Origin: Weeksellaceae bacterium
GTDB taxonomy: Bacteria > Bacteroidota > Bacteroidia > Flavobacteriales > Weeksellaceae
Reading direction: 5' to 3'
DNA: 64,000 bases
NCBI GenBank assembly: GCA_022013695.1
Contig: JAKLPS010000025.1
Coordinates: forward strand, 1 to 64,000
The notes below the pieces were generated by a model that was not told the DNA's origin, ran no database searches, and saw only the letters and a list, made by a program, of their open reading frames with translations. Made by a program: the position numbers and the translations under genes. Positions within the stretch are counted from its first letter, which is position 1. Each line of letters begins with the position of its first letter. Shown piece after piece: positions 1 to 8,942 of the stretch.

Positions 1-93
1 ACCTCCAAAATCACATCTTTTACAATGATTCAATATCTCAATTTCTTTGTTTTCAAAAGAAGTTTGAACAAAATTAAAATGAATTTATCCTAA

Positions 94-477
94 ATGCACA
101 ACAGGTTATCAAAAATTATTATTGATGCTGGATTAAAAGTTCATCGTCAATTAGGAATGGGGCTTTATGAAACGGTTTATGAACAATGTTTGGAATTTGA
201 ATTGAAAAATAGAGGATTAATTGTAGAGAGACAAAAGTTTTTGTCAATAAACTATGAGGGAATGAAGGTGGATAATGCATTTAAAATTGATTTATTGGTT
301 GAAAATAAATTAGTGGTAGAAATAAAAGCGCAGGAAATTCTGACCGATTTTAATGCCGCTCAAGTTCTTAATTATTTAAAATTGGGAGGTTATAAATTAG
401 GATTACTATTGAATTTTAATTCCAAATTATTTAAAACAGGCATTAGAAGAATTATAAACGGATATTTAATAGACTGA
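94..477 (+). CDS. GxxExxY family protein
   Basis: A 127-residue protein of the GxxExxY family, small single-domain proteins related in fold to PDDEXK nucleases; their biological role is not established. The family motif is present as GLYETVY at about residues 23-29. A PDDEXK-like core follows, with D65 in KIDLLVENK and the strand LVVEIKAQE at about residues 73-81, so the nuclease-like acidic and lysine residues look intact. The start is fixed because an in-frame TAA (91-93) directly precedes the ATG. It sits just upstream of ftsQ and is AT-rich compared with the division genes, which suggests an insertion into the division cluster. The 93 bases before it hold nothing I recognise. Confidence 0.85.
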   Translation: MHNRLSKIIIDAGLKVHRQLGMGLYETVYEQCLEFELKNRGLIVERQKFLSINYEGMKVDNAFKIDLLVENKLVVEIKAQEILTDFNAAQVLNYLKLGGYKLGLLLNFNSKLFKTGIRRIINGYLID

Positions 478-485
478 AAGACTCC

Positions 486-545
486 TTTAAGCGAAGCGGC
501 TTTGTGAAACAAAAAAATTAAAAACTTCGAGCTCTTTGCGTTCAA
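486..545 (+). repeat. Dispersed intergenic repeat, copy 1
   Basis: Bases 488-510 match bases 59062-59084 at 20 of 23 positions (shared core TAAGCGAAGCG then CTTT). Both stretches are followed by an AT-rich tract and a segment resembling CTCTTTGCGTTC or GTCTTTGTGTTC. It occupies the gap between the GxxExxY gene and ftsQ. I infer a degenerate dispersed repeat; the boundaries are uncertain. Confidence 0.4.
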
Positions 546-559
546 AAAAAAGAAAGAAA

Positions 560-1579
560 ATGAAAAACAAGTGGAGAATATTGAAGATACTCATAACAGT
601 CGTCCTTTTTGGATTTCTGCTCAGTTTCTCCTTGAAGCGTTTCAACGATGCCAAGATGGAAAATGTCTCTATCCATATGATCCAAAGCAAAACGCCGGTC
701 TATTTTGTGGATGAAAAGGATATTAAAGAACTCGTAAAACAATATAATCCAACGAGGAAAATTGGGGACATCAATATTCCGGAATTGGAGAAAAAGATTA
801 ACCAAATCCCGTTTGTGGACAGCGCCAATGTTTATCTAAACCTGAACGGAAACCTGAATATTGACATCAAACAAAGGGTTCCGGCTTTCAGGCTTAATAA
901 AAACGCAAGAGATTTCTACGTCGACAGAAACGGGGTCGAATTCCCAATTTCAAACAACTTTTCGGTGCCCGTTATGCTCGTGATGGGCGATGTGCAAGCT
1001 TCGGAATATATAAAACTGGGGCAATTGGTCGAAAAGATTGACCGAGAGTCGTTTAGCAAAAAGTTTTTCATCGGAATTACCAAGGAAAAAGGAAATTATA
1101 ATTTGCTGACCAGCGAAGGACATTACAAGGTGGAAATCGGCGATCTCAATCATATCGATTTCAAAATAACCGGTTTCAAAACTTTTGTCGAAAAATACCT
1201 GATCAACCAGAATCCGGAAAAATATAAAAAGATCTCGCTGAAATACGACAATCAAATCGTGACCACGCTGAATCCTTATTTCAAAGAAAACGACAGCATC
1301 CTCAAAAATGCAAGCAAGATCGAAATCAAAAAACCAGAGGAAAAAGCCCAACAAAATTTGGCACTAGTTGCTCTAAAAAAAGAGTCGGCAACACAGAATT
1401 CAGAAGCAGAAAAGGACAATAAAACATCAGAAGCCAAAAAATCTGAACCTAAAATACAACCGCAGAAAATGCAAAAGCCACAAACGAAATCGGCACCAAA
1501 TAATACAGCCGCAAGGAAAAAAGAAATCGCTGCAAAAAAACCTGAGAAAAAGAACAAGACAAAAATAATCGTAGAATAA
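560..1579 (+). CDS. ftsQ: Cell division protein FtsQ
   Basis: Bitopic division protein that links the early Z-ring to septal peptidoglycan synthases in the inner membrane. After a short basic N-terminus there is one membrane segment (residues about 6-23), then a POTRA-like domain (about 36-110) containing IPFVDSANVYLN, and a FtsQ-type beta domain. The last 85 or so residues are a Lys/Glu/Gln/Ala-rich low-complexity tail, probably periplasmic and disordered. A TTG at 536 would add eight residues in frame; I chose the ATG at 560 because it has a purine-rich ribosome site (AAGAAAG) and gives a normal short cytoplasmic tail. ftsA and ftsZ follow on the same strand, the standard division-cluster order. 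Confidence 0.93.
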   Translation: MKNKWRILKILITVVLFGFLLSFSLKRFNDAKMENVSIHMIQSKTPVYFVDEKDIKELVKQYNPTRKIGDINIPELEKKINQIPFVDSANVYLNLNGNLNIDIKQRVPAFRLNKNARDFYVDRNGVEFPISNNFSVPVMLVMGDVQASEYIKLGQLVEKIDRESFSKKFFIGITKEKGNYNLLTSEGHYKVEIGDLNHIDFKITGFKTFVEKYLINQNPEKYKKISLKYDNQIVTTLNPYFKENDSILKNASKIEIKKPEEKAQQNLALVALKKESATQNSEAEKDNKTSEAKKSEPKIQPQKMQKPQTKSAPNNTAARKKEIAAKKPEKKNKTKIIVE

Positions 1580-1664
1580 ATGGAGCCGCGACTTGGCAAA
1601 TTAGCAAAAGCAGAAAGCAAAACCTTATTTAATCAAATTATTAAGAAAAAATCAAATCGAGCAT

Positions 1665-3044
1665 ATGGAAAATCAAGAGTATTCAGTAGGTCTGGACATT
1701 GGGACAACTAAGATTGTTGCCATTGTCGGAAGGCGAAACGCTCACGGGAAAATCGAAATTCTGGGCGTAGGAAAAGCAAAAAGTTTAGGCGTTCACAAAG
1801 GAATCGTGAACAACATCTCACAAACCATCAACTCCATCAAGTCTGCAGTGGCAGAAGCACAAACCAGCGCCGGCGTGCCTATTCATAAGGTGACGGTGGG
1901 CATTGCAGGCAAACACATCCGTTCTCTGCAGCATTCGGATTACATTATGAGAGATCATCCGGATCAATATATTACAGAAGAAGATATCGAAAAACTAAAA
2001 GACCAGGTGAAGAAGTTGGTGATGCTTCCGGGGGAAGAGATTATCCACGTTTTGCCTCAGGATTATAAAGTGGATTCCGAAGGCGAAATCCAAGAACCGA
2101 TCGGGATGCATGGCAAAAGATTGGAGGCCAATTTCCACGTGGTGGTGGGGCAGATGGGGTCTATCCGAAACATCGCAAGATGCGTTCGCGAGGCAGGTTT
2201 GGAGATGGAAGCCCTGACGCTGGAACCGCTAGCGTCCTCCGAGGCGGTTCTCACAAAAGAAGAAAAAGAAGCTGGCGTTGCGATTGTCGATATCGGTGGT
2301 GGAACGACGGATATTGCGATTTTCAAAGACAATATTATCCGTCATACTTGCGTGATACCTTACGGCGGCGGCATTATTACAGATGACATCAAGGAAGGAT
2401 GTTCGATTATCGAGAAACATGCAGAACAACTGAAAGTGAAATTCGGATCATCGGTTCCCGAACTTGAAAAAGATAGCACCTATGTTACCATTCCGGGCTT
2501 GCACGGCCGGCCAGACAAGGAAATTTCGTTGAAAGTTTTGGCTCAAATTATCAATGCCCGAGTGGAAGAAATTCTAGAAATGGTGAACACAGAATTGAAA
2601 GCCTACGGCGCTTTTGAGCAGAAGAAAAAACTCATTGCAGGCATCGTTTTGACGGGCGGTGGCTCGAATCTTAGAAATCTCCGCCAGTTAGCAAATTATA
2701 CCACCGGATTCGACAGCAGAATCGGTTTTGCTAATGAATATGTTGCGAATGATAAAAATCAATATCTCAAAGGGCCGGAGTTTGCAACTTCCATTGGACT
2801 ATTAATGGAAAGTCTGAAGATTAGAGATAAGAAATCCCCAGTCTTAGAAGAGGAAATCCTCGAAGAATTGAAACCTCAAATCGAAAATGAAATCCAAAAT
2901 CACCGTCCCGAAATTCAAACATCGCAACAGAATCAAACGGAGGAAATCGCAAGGCGGAAAGAAGAGGTCAAAAGAAACAGACCCACCTTCGGACAATCCA
3001 TTTTGGATAAGGTCAAAAAATTCTTTGAAGAAGTAGAAGAGTAA
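1665..3044 (+). CDS. ftsA: Cell division protein FtsA
   Basis: Actin-like ATPase that anchors FtsZ to the inner membrane and recruits the divisome. The phosphate-1 motif lies in GLDIGTTKI near the N-terminus, the phosphate-2 motif is DIGGGTTD at 209-216, and an adenosine-binding GIVLTGGGSNL follows at about residue 330. The C-terminus (FGQSILDKVKKFFEEVEE) is an amphipathic helix, the membrane-targeting sequence of the family. At 459 residues it is longer than the usual 420 or so, because of a charged linker (about 385-435) before that helix. It starts 85 nt after ftsQ and is followed 117 nt later by ftsZ. Confidence 0.97.
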   Translation: MENQEYSVGLDIGTTKIVAIVGRRNAHGKIEILGVGKAKSLGVHKGIVNNISQTINSIKSAVAEAQTSAGVPIHKVTVGIAGKHIRSLQHSDYIMRDHPDQYITEEDIEKLKDQVKKLVMLPGEEIIHVLPQDYKVDSEGEIQEPIGMHGKRLEANFHVVVGQMGSIRNIARCVREAGLEMEALTLEPLASSEAVLTKEEKEAGVAIVDIGGGTTDIAIFKDNIIRHTCVIPYGGGIITDDIKEGCSIIEKHAEQLKVKFGSSVPELEKDSTYVTIPGLHGRPDKEISLKVLAQIINARVEEILEMVNTELKAYGAFEQKKKLIAGIVLTGGGSNLRNLRQLANYTTGFDSRIGFANEYVANDKNQYLKGPEFATSIGLLMESLKIRDKKSPVLEEEILEELKPQIENEIQNHRPEIQTSQQNQTEEIARRKEEVKRNRPTFGQSILDKVKKFFEEVEE

Positions 3045-3058
3045 CGATAATAATCAAA

Positions 3059-3138
3059 TTGTAAAATCGTTGAAATGCATAACTAAAGAATAAACAATTT
3101 TACAAATCAGCAAATTAATTAAACCAACGATTTTACAA
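3059..3138 (+). promoter_or_regulatory. Inverted repeats with alternative pairings before ftsZ
   Basis: The 14-mer TTGTAAAATCGTTG (3059-3072) is perfectly complementary to CAACGATTTTACAA (3125-3138). The same 14-mer can also pair, with one mismatch, with AACAATTTTACAA at about 3094-3106. The right arm lies about 25 nt before the ftsZ start codon. The two exclusive pairings could act on ftsZ expression or on mRNA processing; this is inferred from complementarity only. Confidence 0.4.
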
Positions 3139-3161
3139 ATAAATTAAAAAAACAAATTACA

Positions 3162-5075
3162 ATGGACAATATAACGAATACACAAGGTTTTTCCTTTGAT
3201 CTGCCAAAAGGAAATTCTTCCATCATCAAGGTAATAGGTGTTGGAGGTGGCGGCAACAACGCTTTGAAACATATGTACGAAAAAGGAATCTACGGTGTCG
3301 ATTTCGTGATCTGTAACACCGATGCCCAAACTTTGGACAACAATCCAGTGTCGAACAAGGTGCAATTGGGAATCTCGATGACCGAAGGTCTGGGAGCCGG
3401 CGCCGACCCCGAAGTGGGAGAGAAAGCCGCCATCGAAAGCATAGACGAGATCAAAGCAGCGATGGGTCAAAATACCAAAATGGTCTTCATCACAGCAGGA
3501 ATGGGCGGCGGAACAGGCACTGGAGCCGCCCCTGTAATCGCAAAAATAGCAAAGGAAATGGGCATTCTCACCATTGGAATCGTAACCGTGCCTTTTAGTT
3601 TTGAGGGCAAACGAAGACTGGATCAGGCCGAGTTGGGTCTCGAAAAATTAAGAAATAATGTGGATTCTTTAATTGTTATTAATAATGACAAATTAAGACA
3701 GCAATTCGGAAATCTGGGTTTCAAACAAGGCTTCTCCAAAGCCGATGAGGTTTTGACCAACGCTGCCAAAGGAATGGCAGAAGTTATTACAGGCTATTTC
3801 GATGTTAATATCGACTTCCGCGATGCCAAATCTGTTCTTCAGAATTCTGGAACGGCTCTGATGTCTACCGGTGTGGCCGCAGGCGAGAAAAAAGCCGAAG
3901 AAGCAGTGAAAAAAGCATTGGATTCCCCATTGTTGAACGACAACAAAATCACGGGAGCGAAAAACGTTCTCTTGCTTATCAGAAGCGGTGTTTCTGAGGT
4001 GACGATGGATGAGATTGGCGTGATTATGGACTATATCCAGAAAGAAGCTGGGCATACGGCTGATATTATCTTTGGTGTTGGAACGGATGAGGAGTTGGGC
4101 GATTCCGTCAGCGTTTTGGTAATTGCAACGGGATTTTCCAACGATGATAAAAAACACACGGGGACAACGGAAACTATCAAATATTCTTTGGAAGACAGAC
4201 CCAATTCATTTTCCAGAAACAGAGAATCCCCATTCAAAAGCAGCTTTCAGGAAGAATCAAAAATGCCAACTGAAGCGGCAAAAAACTTTTTCCGCCTGGA
4301 AGATGAGGATGATTTCGGGAGTTCTAACTTCCCCGCCAATGCCTTAGCCGAAAGTTTGCTGGAAGAACCCCTCATCGAAATCGAAACCATCGGAAGCGAA
4401 GCTGCTCAGGATTATTCCAATCATTCGAGCGAAGGAAAGCAAGAATACAATCTGTTCACCTTCGACGAGGACATCACCGAAGAAGTAGATTTGGAATCGC
4501 AGGCCTTCACATTCGAAGTTGAGGACAAGCCGAAAGCATCTTTCGCAACCGAAAGCGTAGAAAAACCAGTGGAAGTCACCTTCACAATGAGTGAATATGA
4601 CGCTGAAGAAGAATTTCCCGTTATTGAAAAAGAAATCCTTTCGAACACTTCTTCTTCCCAAAATACAATAAACGAAGCGGTCGAAAATGAAAGTAATGAG
4701 GAGACATTAGAAGACGCACTACCCAATACCTTCTCATTTTTCGCAGATACCAACGAAAAAATTGTGGAAGAAAAAATTGTGGAAGAAGAGCTTGCGGAAC
4801 CAGCGCAGGAAACTGAAAGTGGTTTTACTTTTTTCAATAAAACTCCAGATGCTTCAAAGGCTTTGGATAGAAGAAACAAGTTGAAAGAATTCAATTCCCG
4901 CTACCAACAATTGGACAATGAGAATGTTTTCGAAACAGTTCCGGCTTTCAAAAGAAAGAACATCATCATTGATGGCGCCAATGCATCAGACCAAAACATC
5001 AACACATTTTTGTCTGATAACAATGGAAATATGCAACTGAGAGAAAATCGTTTTCTTAATAAAGATGTAGATTAA
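3162..5075 (+). CDS. ftsZ: Cell division protein FtsZ
   Basis: Tubulin-like GTPase that forms the Z-ring at the inner face of the cytoplasmic membrane. The GTP-binding signature GGGTGTG is at residues 115-121, preceded by the GVGGGGNNA loop (26-34), and the T7-loop region [18 protein letters not shown] is intact. The globular part ends near residue 325. A very long acidic linker (about 330-590, rich in Glu, Asp, Ser and Phe) then leads to a short conserved tail around VPAFKRKNI, which I take to be the FtsA-binding peptide. After this a further 50 residues continue to the end. At 637 residues it is far longer than the 380-400 of most bacteria; long linkers are known in Flavobacteriia. Confidence 0.97.
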   Translation: MDNITNTQGFSFDLPKGNSSIIKVIGVGGGGNNALKHMYEKGIYGVDFVICNTDAQTLDNNPVSNKVQLGISMTEGLGAGADPEVGEKAAIESIDEIKAAMGQNTKMVFITAGMGGGTGTGAAPVIAKIAKEMGILTIGIVTVPFSFEGKRRLDQAELGLEKLRNNVDSLIVINNDKLRQQFGNLGFKQGFSKADEVLTNAAKGMAEVITGYFDVNIDFRDAKSVLQNSGTALMSTGVAAGEKKAEEAVKKALDSPLLNDNKITGAKNVLLLIRSGVSEVTMDEIGVIMDYIQKEAGHTADIIFGVGTDEELGDSVSVLVIATGFSNDDKKHTGTTETIKYSLEDRPNSFSRNRESPFKSSFQEESKMPTEAAKNFFRLEDEDDFGSSNFPANALAESLLEEPLIEIETIGSEAAQDYSNHSSEGKQEYNLFTFDEDITEEVDLESQAFTFEVEDKPKASFATESVEKPVEVTFTMSEYDAEEEFPVIEKEILSNTSSSQNTINEAVENESNEETLEDALPNTFSFFADTNEKIVEEKIVEEELAEPAQETESGFTFFNKTPDASKALDRRNKLKEFNSRYQQLDNENVFETVPAFKRKNIIIDGANASDQNINTFLSDNNGNMQLRENRFLNKDVD

Positions 5076-5162
5076 ATCAATATAACAATTGTATAAAATG
5101 TACCAGTCTTACAATTTTCATAATGATAAATGTTAGATTGATACATTGTTAAATCAGAAATT

Positions 5163-5609
5163 ATGAGTTTAGAACTTACCATCAACGAGGCGATCAAAAC
5201 CGCGATGAGAGCGAAAGACAGAGTTGCTCTGGATTCTCTTCGTGCCGTGAAAGCGCAAATATTATTACTGAAAACAGAAGCCATCGGAGCGGAAGTCTCA
5301 ACGGAGCAGGAGATTGCGATTTTGCAAAGAATGATTAAGCAAAGAAAGGATTCCTATGACCAGTTTATGGCTCAGGGAAGAACAGATCTTGCGGAAGTGG
5401 AAGTAGCGCAGTCCAAAGTGATCGAGAAATTTCTTCCACAACAGCTTTCCGCAGAGGAATTAGAATCAGAAATCAAGAAAATTATTTCTGAAACTGGCGC
5501 AGCAAGCATCAAAGATTTAGGAAAAGTCATGGGCGTTGCTTCCAAAGCATTGGCTGGAAAATCGGACGGGAAGAGCATTTCCGAAATGGTGAGAAAATTA
5601 CTTACTTGA
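5163..5609 (+). CDS. GatB/YqeY domain-containing protein
   Basis: A 148-residue, mostly helical protein of the YqeY family, related to the tail domain of the GatB subunit of tRNA amidotransferases. Its own role is unclear; binding to tRNA or aminoacyl-tRNA is assumed from the GatB link. The family features LRAVKAQILLLKTE near residues 27-40, RKDSYDQFMAQGRTDL near 60-75 and the C-terminal GKVMGVASKALAGKSDGKSISE are all present. Length is typical. It is 87 nt downstream of ftsZ, and a clear terminator follows, so it may be the last gene of the division transcript. Confidence 0.92.
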   Translation: MSLELTINEAIKTAMRAKDRVALDSLRAVKAQILLLKTEAIGAEVSTEQEIAILQRMIKQRKDSYDQFMAQGRTDLAEVEVAQSKVIEKFLPQQLSAEELESEIKKIISETGAASIKDLGKVMGVASKALAGKSDGKSISEMVRKLLT

Positions 5610-5664
5610 AAGTCCGATTGCTAGGCAAACCTGGATATACAAAATAGGCATATCGATTTGATTG

Positions 5665-5700
5665 AAGCTCAAAACCTTTGGATTTTGAGCTTTTTATTTT
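5665..5700 (+). terminator. Rho-independent terminator after yqeY
   Basis: Stem AAGCTCAAAA (5665-5674) pairs with TTTTGAGCTT (5683-5692) over an 8-nt loop and runs into a T-rich tract to 5700. It separates yqeY from the next gene. Confidence 0.8.
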
Positions 5701-5746
5701 TCCCAATATTTTTTTATTAGATTTGAAGAATATTTGTATAAAAAGG

Positions 5747-6628
5747 ATGAATAAACGCTTTATTTTTCTCATTGGATTTTTTTCAACCACTTTATTTTCT
5801 TTTCAAGCTCAGATTCCGCTAGTTCATCACACCACCAATTGGTTTGGTCCGAATGCCAATCCTGTCCCGGAATTTACCGATGCAACTATTCCGGAAAAAA
5901 CAAATTTGACACTCTTGGGCGATGCCTACTTTGGACACGGCGACAATACCCAAAGTGTGAACGTGAAGATAGAAGTGCCACTGATTGCAAAAAAAGTGTC
6001 GGTCAAAGTTTGGATGGTGCCTTTCGAGAAATATAAGGTGAGTGACGAAGTTTTCCAGAGACGTAACATGCTGGTGGGAAAATCCGGAACGGCGAGTGGC
6101 GATTTTTATGTGCAGACTAGGATTTCTATAACGTCGGAGAGAGAATACAGACCAGCAATTATCTTCAATGCAACGCTCAAAACAGCCTCTGGAAGCAATT
6201 TTAAAGACAGGCGCTTTTTCAACACAGCAGGATATTATTTCGACACAGAGTTGGGCAAATCTCTGCATCTCGATACGGATATTTTGAAAGAAATTAGACT
6301 AGTTGCCAATCTTGGGTTCTTCTCTTGGGATGTGCAGACTCCGGGACTCAATGTGCAGGATGACGCCATCATGTACGGCGCAAAACTCATCCTCAAAAAT
6401 GACAAAATTGGCTGGGAAAACACCTATTCAGGATATTCTGGCTGGCTGAGAAGAGTTCCAGATTATGGTGACAAGCCTGTGGTCTTCGCGTCTAGATTTA
6501 GTTATTATCAACAAAGTTTTACCGCATTTCTGCAGTACCAGAACGGAATTCGCTACTTTCCGTATGATCAAATCAGAATCGGAGTCGATATTCCACTGGC
6601 TTTTCTAACACCCAATTTTTCCAAATAA
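5747..6628 (+). CDS. Secreted protein of unknown function
   Basis: A 293-residue protein with a clear N-terminal signal peptide (MNKRFIFLIGFFSTTLFSF then QAQ, cleavage near residue 21). No domain is recognised with confidence. The mature part is rich in aromatic residues and alternating beta-strand patterns and ends KF-rich near LAFLTPNFSK, which would fit an outer-membrane or periplasmic beta structure. The reading frame stays open upstream to an ATG at 5678, but that lies inside the preceding terminator. The ATG at 5747 has AAAAGG just before it and directly begins the signal peptide. A TAGATTTG box at 5718-5725 may be its promoter element. Confidence 0.7.
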   Translation: MNKRFIFLIGFFSTTLFSFQAQIPLVHHTTNWFGPNANPVPEFTDATIPEKTNLTLLGDAYFGHGDNTQSVNVKIEVPLIAKKVSVKVWMVPFEKYKVSDEVFQRRNMLVGKSGTASGDFYVQTRISITSEREYRPAIIFNATLKTASGSNFKDRRFFNTAGYYFDTELGKSLHLDTDILKEIRLVANLGFFSWDVQTPGLNVQDDAIMYGAKLILKNDKIGWENTYSGYSGWLRRVPDYGDKPVVFASRFSYYQQSFTAFLQYQNGIRYFPYDQIRIGVDIPLAFLTPNFSK

Positions 6629-6702
6629 CAAACCGCAGCGCAATAGATTTTCGGTATAATTTTAATAGAATGATTAGTCAGACAATCAATTACAATTTTG
6701 AT

Positions 6703-6710
6703 TAAATTTG
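6703..6710 (+). promoter_or_regulatory. TAnnTTTG promoter box for the bacilliredoxin gene
   Basis: TAAATTTG matches the Bacteroidota -7 element and lies 33 nt before the start codon. No convincing -33 TTG at the usual spacing. Confidence 0.5.
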
Positions 6711-6743
6711 CAACTCAACAATTAACCTCAAAAATATTTCGAT

Positions 6744-7154
6744 ATGTATCCAGCAGATTTAGTATTGCCAATGAAGGCAGAACTTACAGATAAAGGTTTT
6801 GAAGACCTTACAACACCCGAGCAAGTGGACTCCGCTCTAAAACAGGGAGGCACAACACTTCTTGTAATCAATTCCGTTTGCGGATGTGCCGCCGGAGCAG
6901 CCAGACCGGGCGTTCTATACTCTTTGACCGGAGATAAAAAGCCAGACCATTTGGTAACGGCATTTGCCGGATTCGATGGTGACGCCGTTGCAGAGGCAAG
7001 AAGGTTACTAGCGCCATTCCCTCCTAGTTCCCCTTGCGTTGCACTTTTCAAGGATGGTGAGTTGGTGCATATGTTGGAAAGACACCACATCGAAGGAAAT
7101 CCTGCGGGAGCCATTGCCGCGAACCTTCAGGCAGCCTTCGAGGAATACTGTTAA
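6744..7154 (+). CDS. BrxA/BrxB family bacilliredoxin
   Basis: A 136-residue thioredoxin-fold protein of the YphP/YqiW (DUF1094) family. Family members remove low-molecular-weight thiols such as bacillithiol from oxidised protein cysteines. The family-specific redox motif C-G-C is present at residues 46-48 in NSVCGCAAGAARPG. A further Cys lies in PPSSPCVALF, and the C-terminal residue is also Cys, as in many homologues. The family is cytoplasmic, and no signal peptide is seen. It stands alone between the secreted protein and prs and is closed by its own terminator. Bacillithiol synthesis genes are not in this window. Confidence 0.93.
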   Translation: MYPADLVLPMKAELTDKGFEDLTTPEQVDSALKQGGTTLLVINSVCGCAAGAARPGVLYSLTGDKKPDHLVTAFAGFDGDAVAEARRLLAPFPPSSPCVALFKDGELVHMLERHHIEGNPAGAIAANLQAAFEEYC

Positions 7155-7160
7155 AAACTA

Positions 7161-7191
7161 AAAACCAAAATAGAAATATTTTGGTTTTTTT
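7161..7191 (+). terminator. Terminator after the bacilliredoxin gene
   Basis: AAAACCAAAATA (7161-7172) pairs with TATTTTGGTTTT (7176-7187) over a 3-nt loop and continues into a run of T. Confidence 0.8.
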
Positions 7192-7225
7192 ATTTTGAAT
7201 GGTAGCAATAGATTTTATTATTTTT

Positions 7226-7233
7226 TAAATTTG
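7226..7233 (+). promoter_or_regulatory. TAnnTTTG promoter box for prs
   Basis: TAAATTTG ends 13 nt before the prs start codon, which predicts a very short 5' leader. A TTTG at 7194-7197 is too far away (28 nt) to be a standard -33 partner. Confidence 0.5.
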
Positions 7234-7246
7234 CAAAAAGCAGACG

Positions 7247-8188
7247 ATGTCAGAGCACCAACCAAGTTATCTATTTTCCACAAGAACGAGCCAGGAGTTG
7301 GCGGAAAAAATTGCACACAGTTATGGGCAAGCGCTTGGGAAAATTAATTTTCAACATTTCAGTGACGGAGAGTTTGAACCTGTTTTGGAACAATCTGTTC
7401 GCGGTGCCAGAGTTTTTCTCATTGGATCTACCTTTCCGCCCGCCGATAACCTTCTGGAATTGTTGTTAATGATCGATGCTGCAAAAAGAGCGTCTGCCAA
7501 GAACATCACAGTGGTTATTCCATATTACGGATTGGCTCGGCAGGATAGGAAGGACAAACCCCGAGCTCCAATTGGCGCCAAGCTGGTTGCGAATCTTTTG
7601 ACGGCAGCAGGCGCCACCAGGATTATGACGATGGATCTGCATGCAGATCAGATTCAAGGTTTCTTCGAAATTCCTGTAGATCATCTGTACGCTTCTACCA
7701 TTTTTGTAGATTATATCAAATCCCTAAAGCTGGATAATCTCACGATTGCTTCTCCAGATATGGGCGGAGCCAAGAGAGCTAAGAACTACGCGGGCCATTT
7801 GGGTGCAGATGTGGTCATTGCATACAAAGAAAGAAAAAAAGCAAATGTTATAGAAGAAATGTTCCTCATCGGCGATGTGAAGGATAAAAACGTCATCTTG
7901 ATCGACGATATGATCGACACCGCCGGCACACTTTGCAAAGCCGCAGACCTCTTGCTGGAAAAAGGAGCAAGATCTGTAAGGGCGATGGCGACGCACGGTG
8001 TACTGTCTGGGAAAGCTTACGCAAATATAGAAAATTCCCAATTGTTGGAAGTCATCGTCACAGACTCTATCCCGCTGAAAGAAGGTCTATCATCCAAAAT
8101 CAAAGTGCTATCCTGTGCCTCATTATTTGCTGATGTGATGAAAATGGTGCACGAGCACAAATCAATAAGTGACAAGTTTATTATTTAA
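7247..8188 (+). CDS. prs: Ribose-phosphate pyrophosphokinase
   Basis: Makes phosphoribosyl pyrophosphate from ribose 5-phosphate and ATP, the precursor for purines, pyrimidines, histidine, tryptophan and NAD. At 313 residues it is the usual length for class I enzymes. The flexible-loop arginine region (YYGLARQDRKDKPR, about 91-104), the metal-binding MDLHADQIQGFF (about 128-139) and the PRPP loop DDMIDTAGT at 220-228 are all intact. It lies directly upstream of rplY with a 43-nt gap, the usual bacterial order prs-rplY. A strong promoter box in that gap suggests rplY is also transcribed separately. The pth gene that often follows is not here. Confidence 0.97.
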   Translation: MSEHQPSYLFSTRTSQELAEKIAHSYGQALGKINFQHFSDGEFEPVLEQSVRGARVFLIGSTFPPADNLLELLLMIDAAKRASAKNITVVIPYYGLARQDRKDKPRAPIGAKLVANLLTAAGATRIMTMDLHADQIQGFFEIPVDHLYASTIFVDYIKSLKLDNLTIASPDMGGAKRAKNYAGHLGADVVIAYKERKKANVIEEMFLIGDVKDKNVILIDDMIDTAGTLCKAADLLLEKGARSVRAMATHGVLSGKAYANIENSQLLEVIVTDSIPLKEGLSSKIKVLSCASLFADVMKMVHEHKSISDKFII

Positions 8189-8198
8189 AAAAAATTAA

Positions 8199-8206
8199 TA
8201 TCTTTG
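8199..8206 (+). promoter_or_regulatory. TAnnTTTG promoter box for rplY
   Basis: TATCTTTG followed by CACCC is a strong match to the -7 element of Bacteroidota ribosomal-protein promoters, 25 nt before the rplY start codon. The -33 element is weak. Confidence 0.65.
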
Positions 8207-8231
8207 CACCCTTAAAATAATTTTTTACAAA

Positions 8232-8849
8232 ATGAAATCTATTACAATTCAAGGTACAAAAAGAGAAAGCGTGGGCAAAAAGTCTACTAAAGCTTTACGT
8301 GATGCTGAATTAGTCCCTTGTGTTGTTTACGGAGGTACAGAACCATTGAATTTTTCTGCTGAAGAAAGATCTTTCAAAGGTTTGGTATATACTCCTGAAG
8401 CACACACGGTATCTATTGAAGTTGACGGAAAAACGATTCCTGCTGTTCTTCAGGACATCCAGTTTCATCCAATTACAGACAAGATCCTTCACGCTGATTT
8501 CTATCAGTTGAGTGCAGACAAACCTGTTATTATGGAGGTGCCAGTACGAGTTACCGGCCGTTCCAAAGGTGTGGTGGCTGGTGGTGTGCTTAGGCAGACT
8601 TACAGAAAACTGAAAGTAAAAGCAATTCCTGCCAACTTGCCAGACGAGATCGTTGTGGATGTTACGCCACTCAAAATCGGTAACAAGCTTTACGTAGAAA
8701 GTCTTAAAACCGACAAATACACATTTATGCATCCAGACAATGCCGTAGTAGTTGCGGTTAAGATGTCTAGAAACGCCAGTAAAAATGCAGCAGCAACTGC
8801 GGATGATGAGGATGAAGCAGTTGTGGCGGAAGAAGCTTCTGCAGAATAA
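8232..8849 (+). CDS. rplY: 50S ribosomal protein L25 (general stress protein Ctc type)
   Basis: Ribosomal protein that binds 5S rRNA in the large subunit. At 205 residues it is the long CTC/TL5 form: an N-terminal L25 domain (about 1-92, starting [16 protein letters not shown]), a C-terminal beta domain (about 98-185), and an acidic Ala/Glu/Asp-rich tail. PCVVYGG in the N-terminal domain is the usual L25 signature. It follows prs and is closed by a terminator at 8877. The strong promoter box just upstream fits the high expression expected of a ribosomal protein. Confidence 0.96.
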   Translation: MKSITIQGTKRESVGKKSTKALRDAELVPCVVYGGTEPLNFSAEERSFKGLVYTPEAHTVSIEVDGKTIPAVLQDIQFHPITDKILHADFYQLSADKPVIMEVPVRVTGRSKGVVAGGVLRQTYRKLKVKAIPANLPDEIVVDVTPLKIGNKLYVESLKTDKYTFMHPDNAVVVAVKMSRNASKNAAATADDEDEAVVAEEASAE

Positions 8850-8876
8850 CTAATATCTTATTCAAGAAAAATTAAG

Positions 8877-8907
8877 CTGTCTATTTTTAAAAAATAGGCG
8901 GTTTTTT
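8877..8907 (+). terminator. Terminator after rplY
   Basis: The stem GTCTATTTTT pairs with AAAAATAGGC (one G-T pair) and is followed by GG and seven T. Confidence 0.75.
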
Positions 8908-8942
8908 TATATTTGTAATCATTAATGCTTAAATTAATTTTT

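Noticed and set aside
536-559. TTG at 536 as the ftsQ start
   Set aside because: It adds a short Lys/Arg run only; the ATG at 560 has a better ribosome site.
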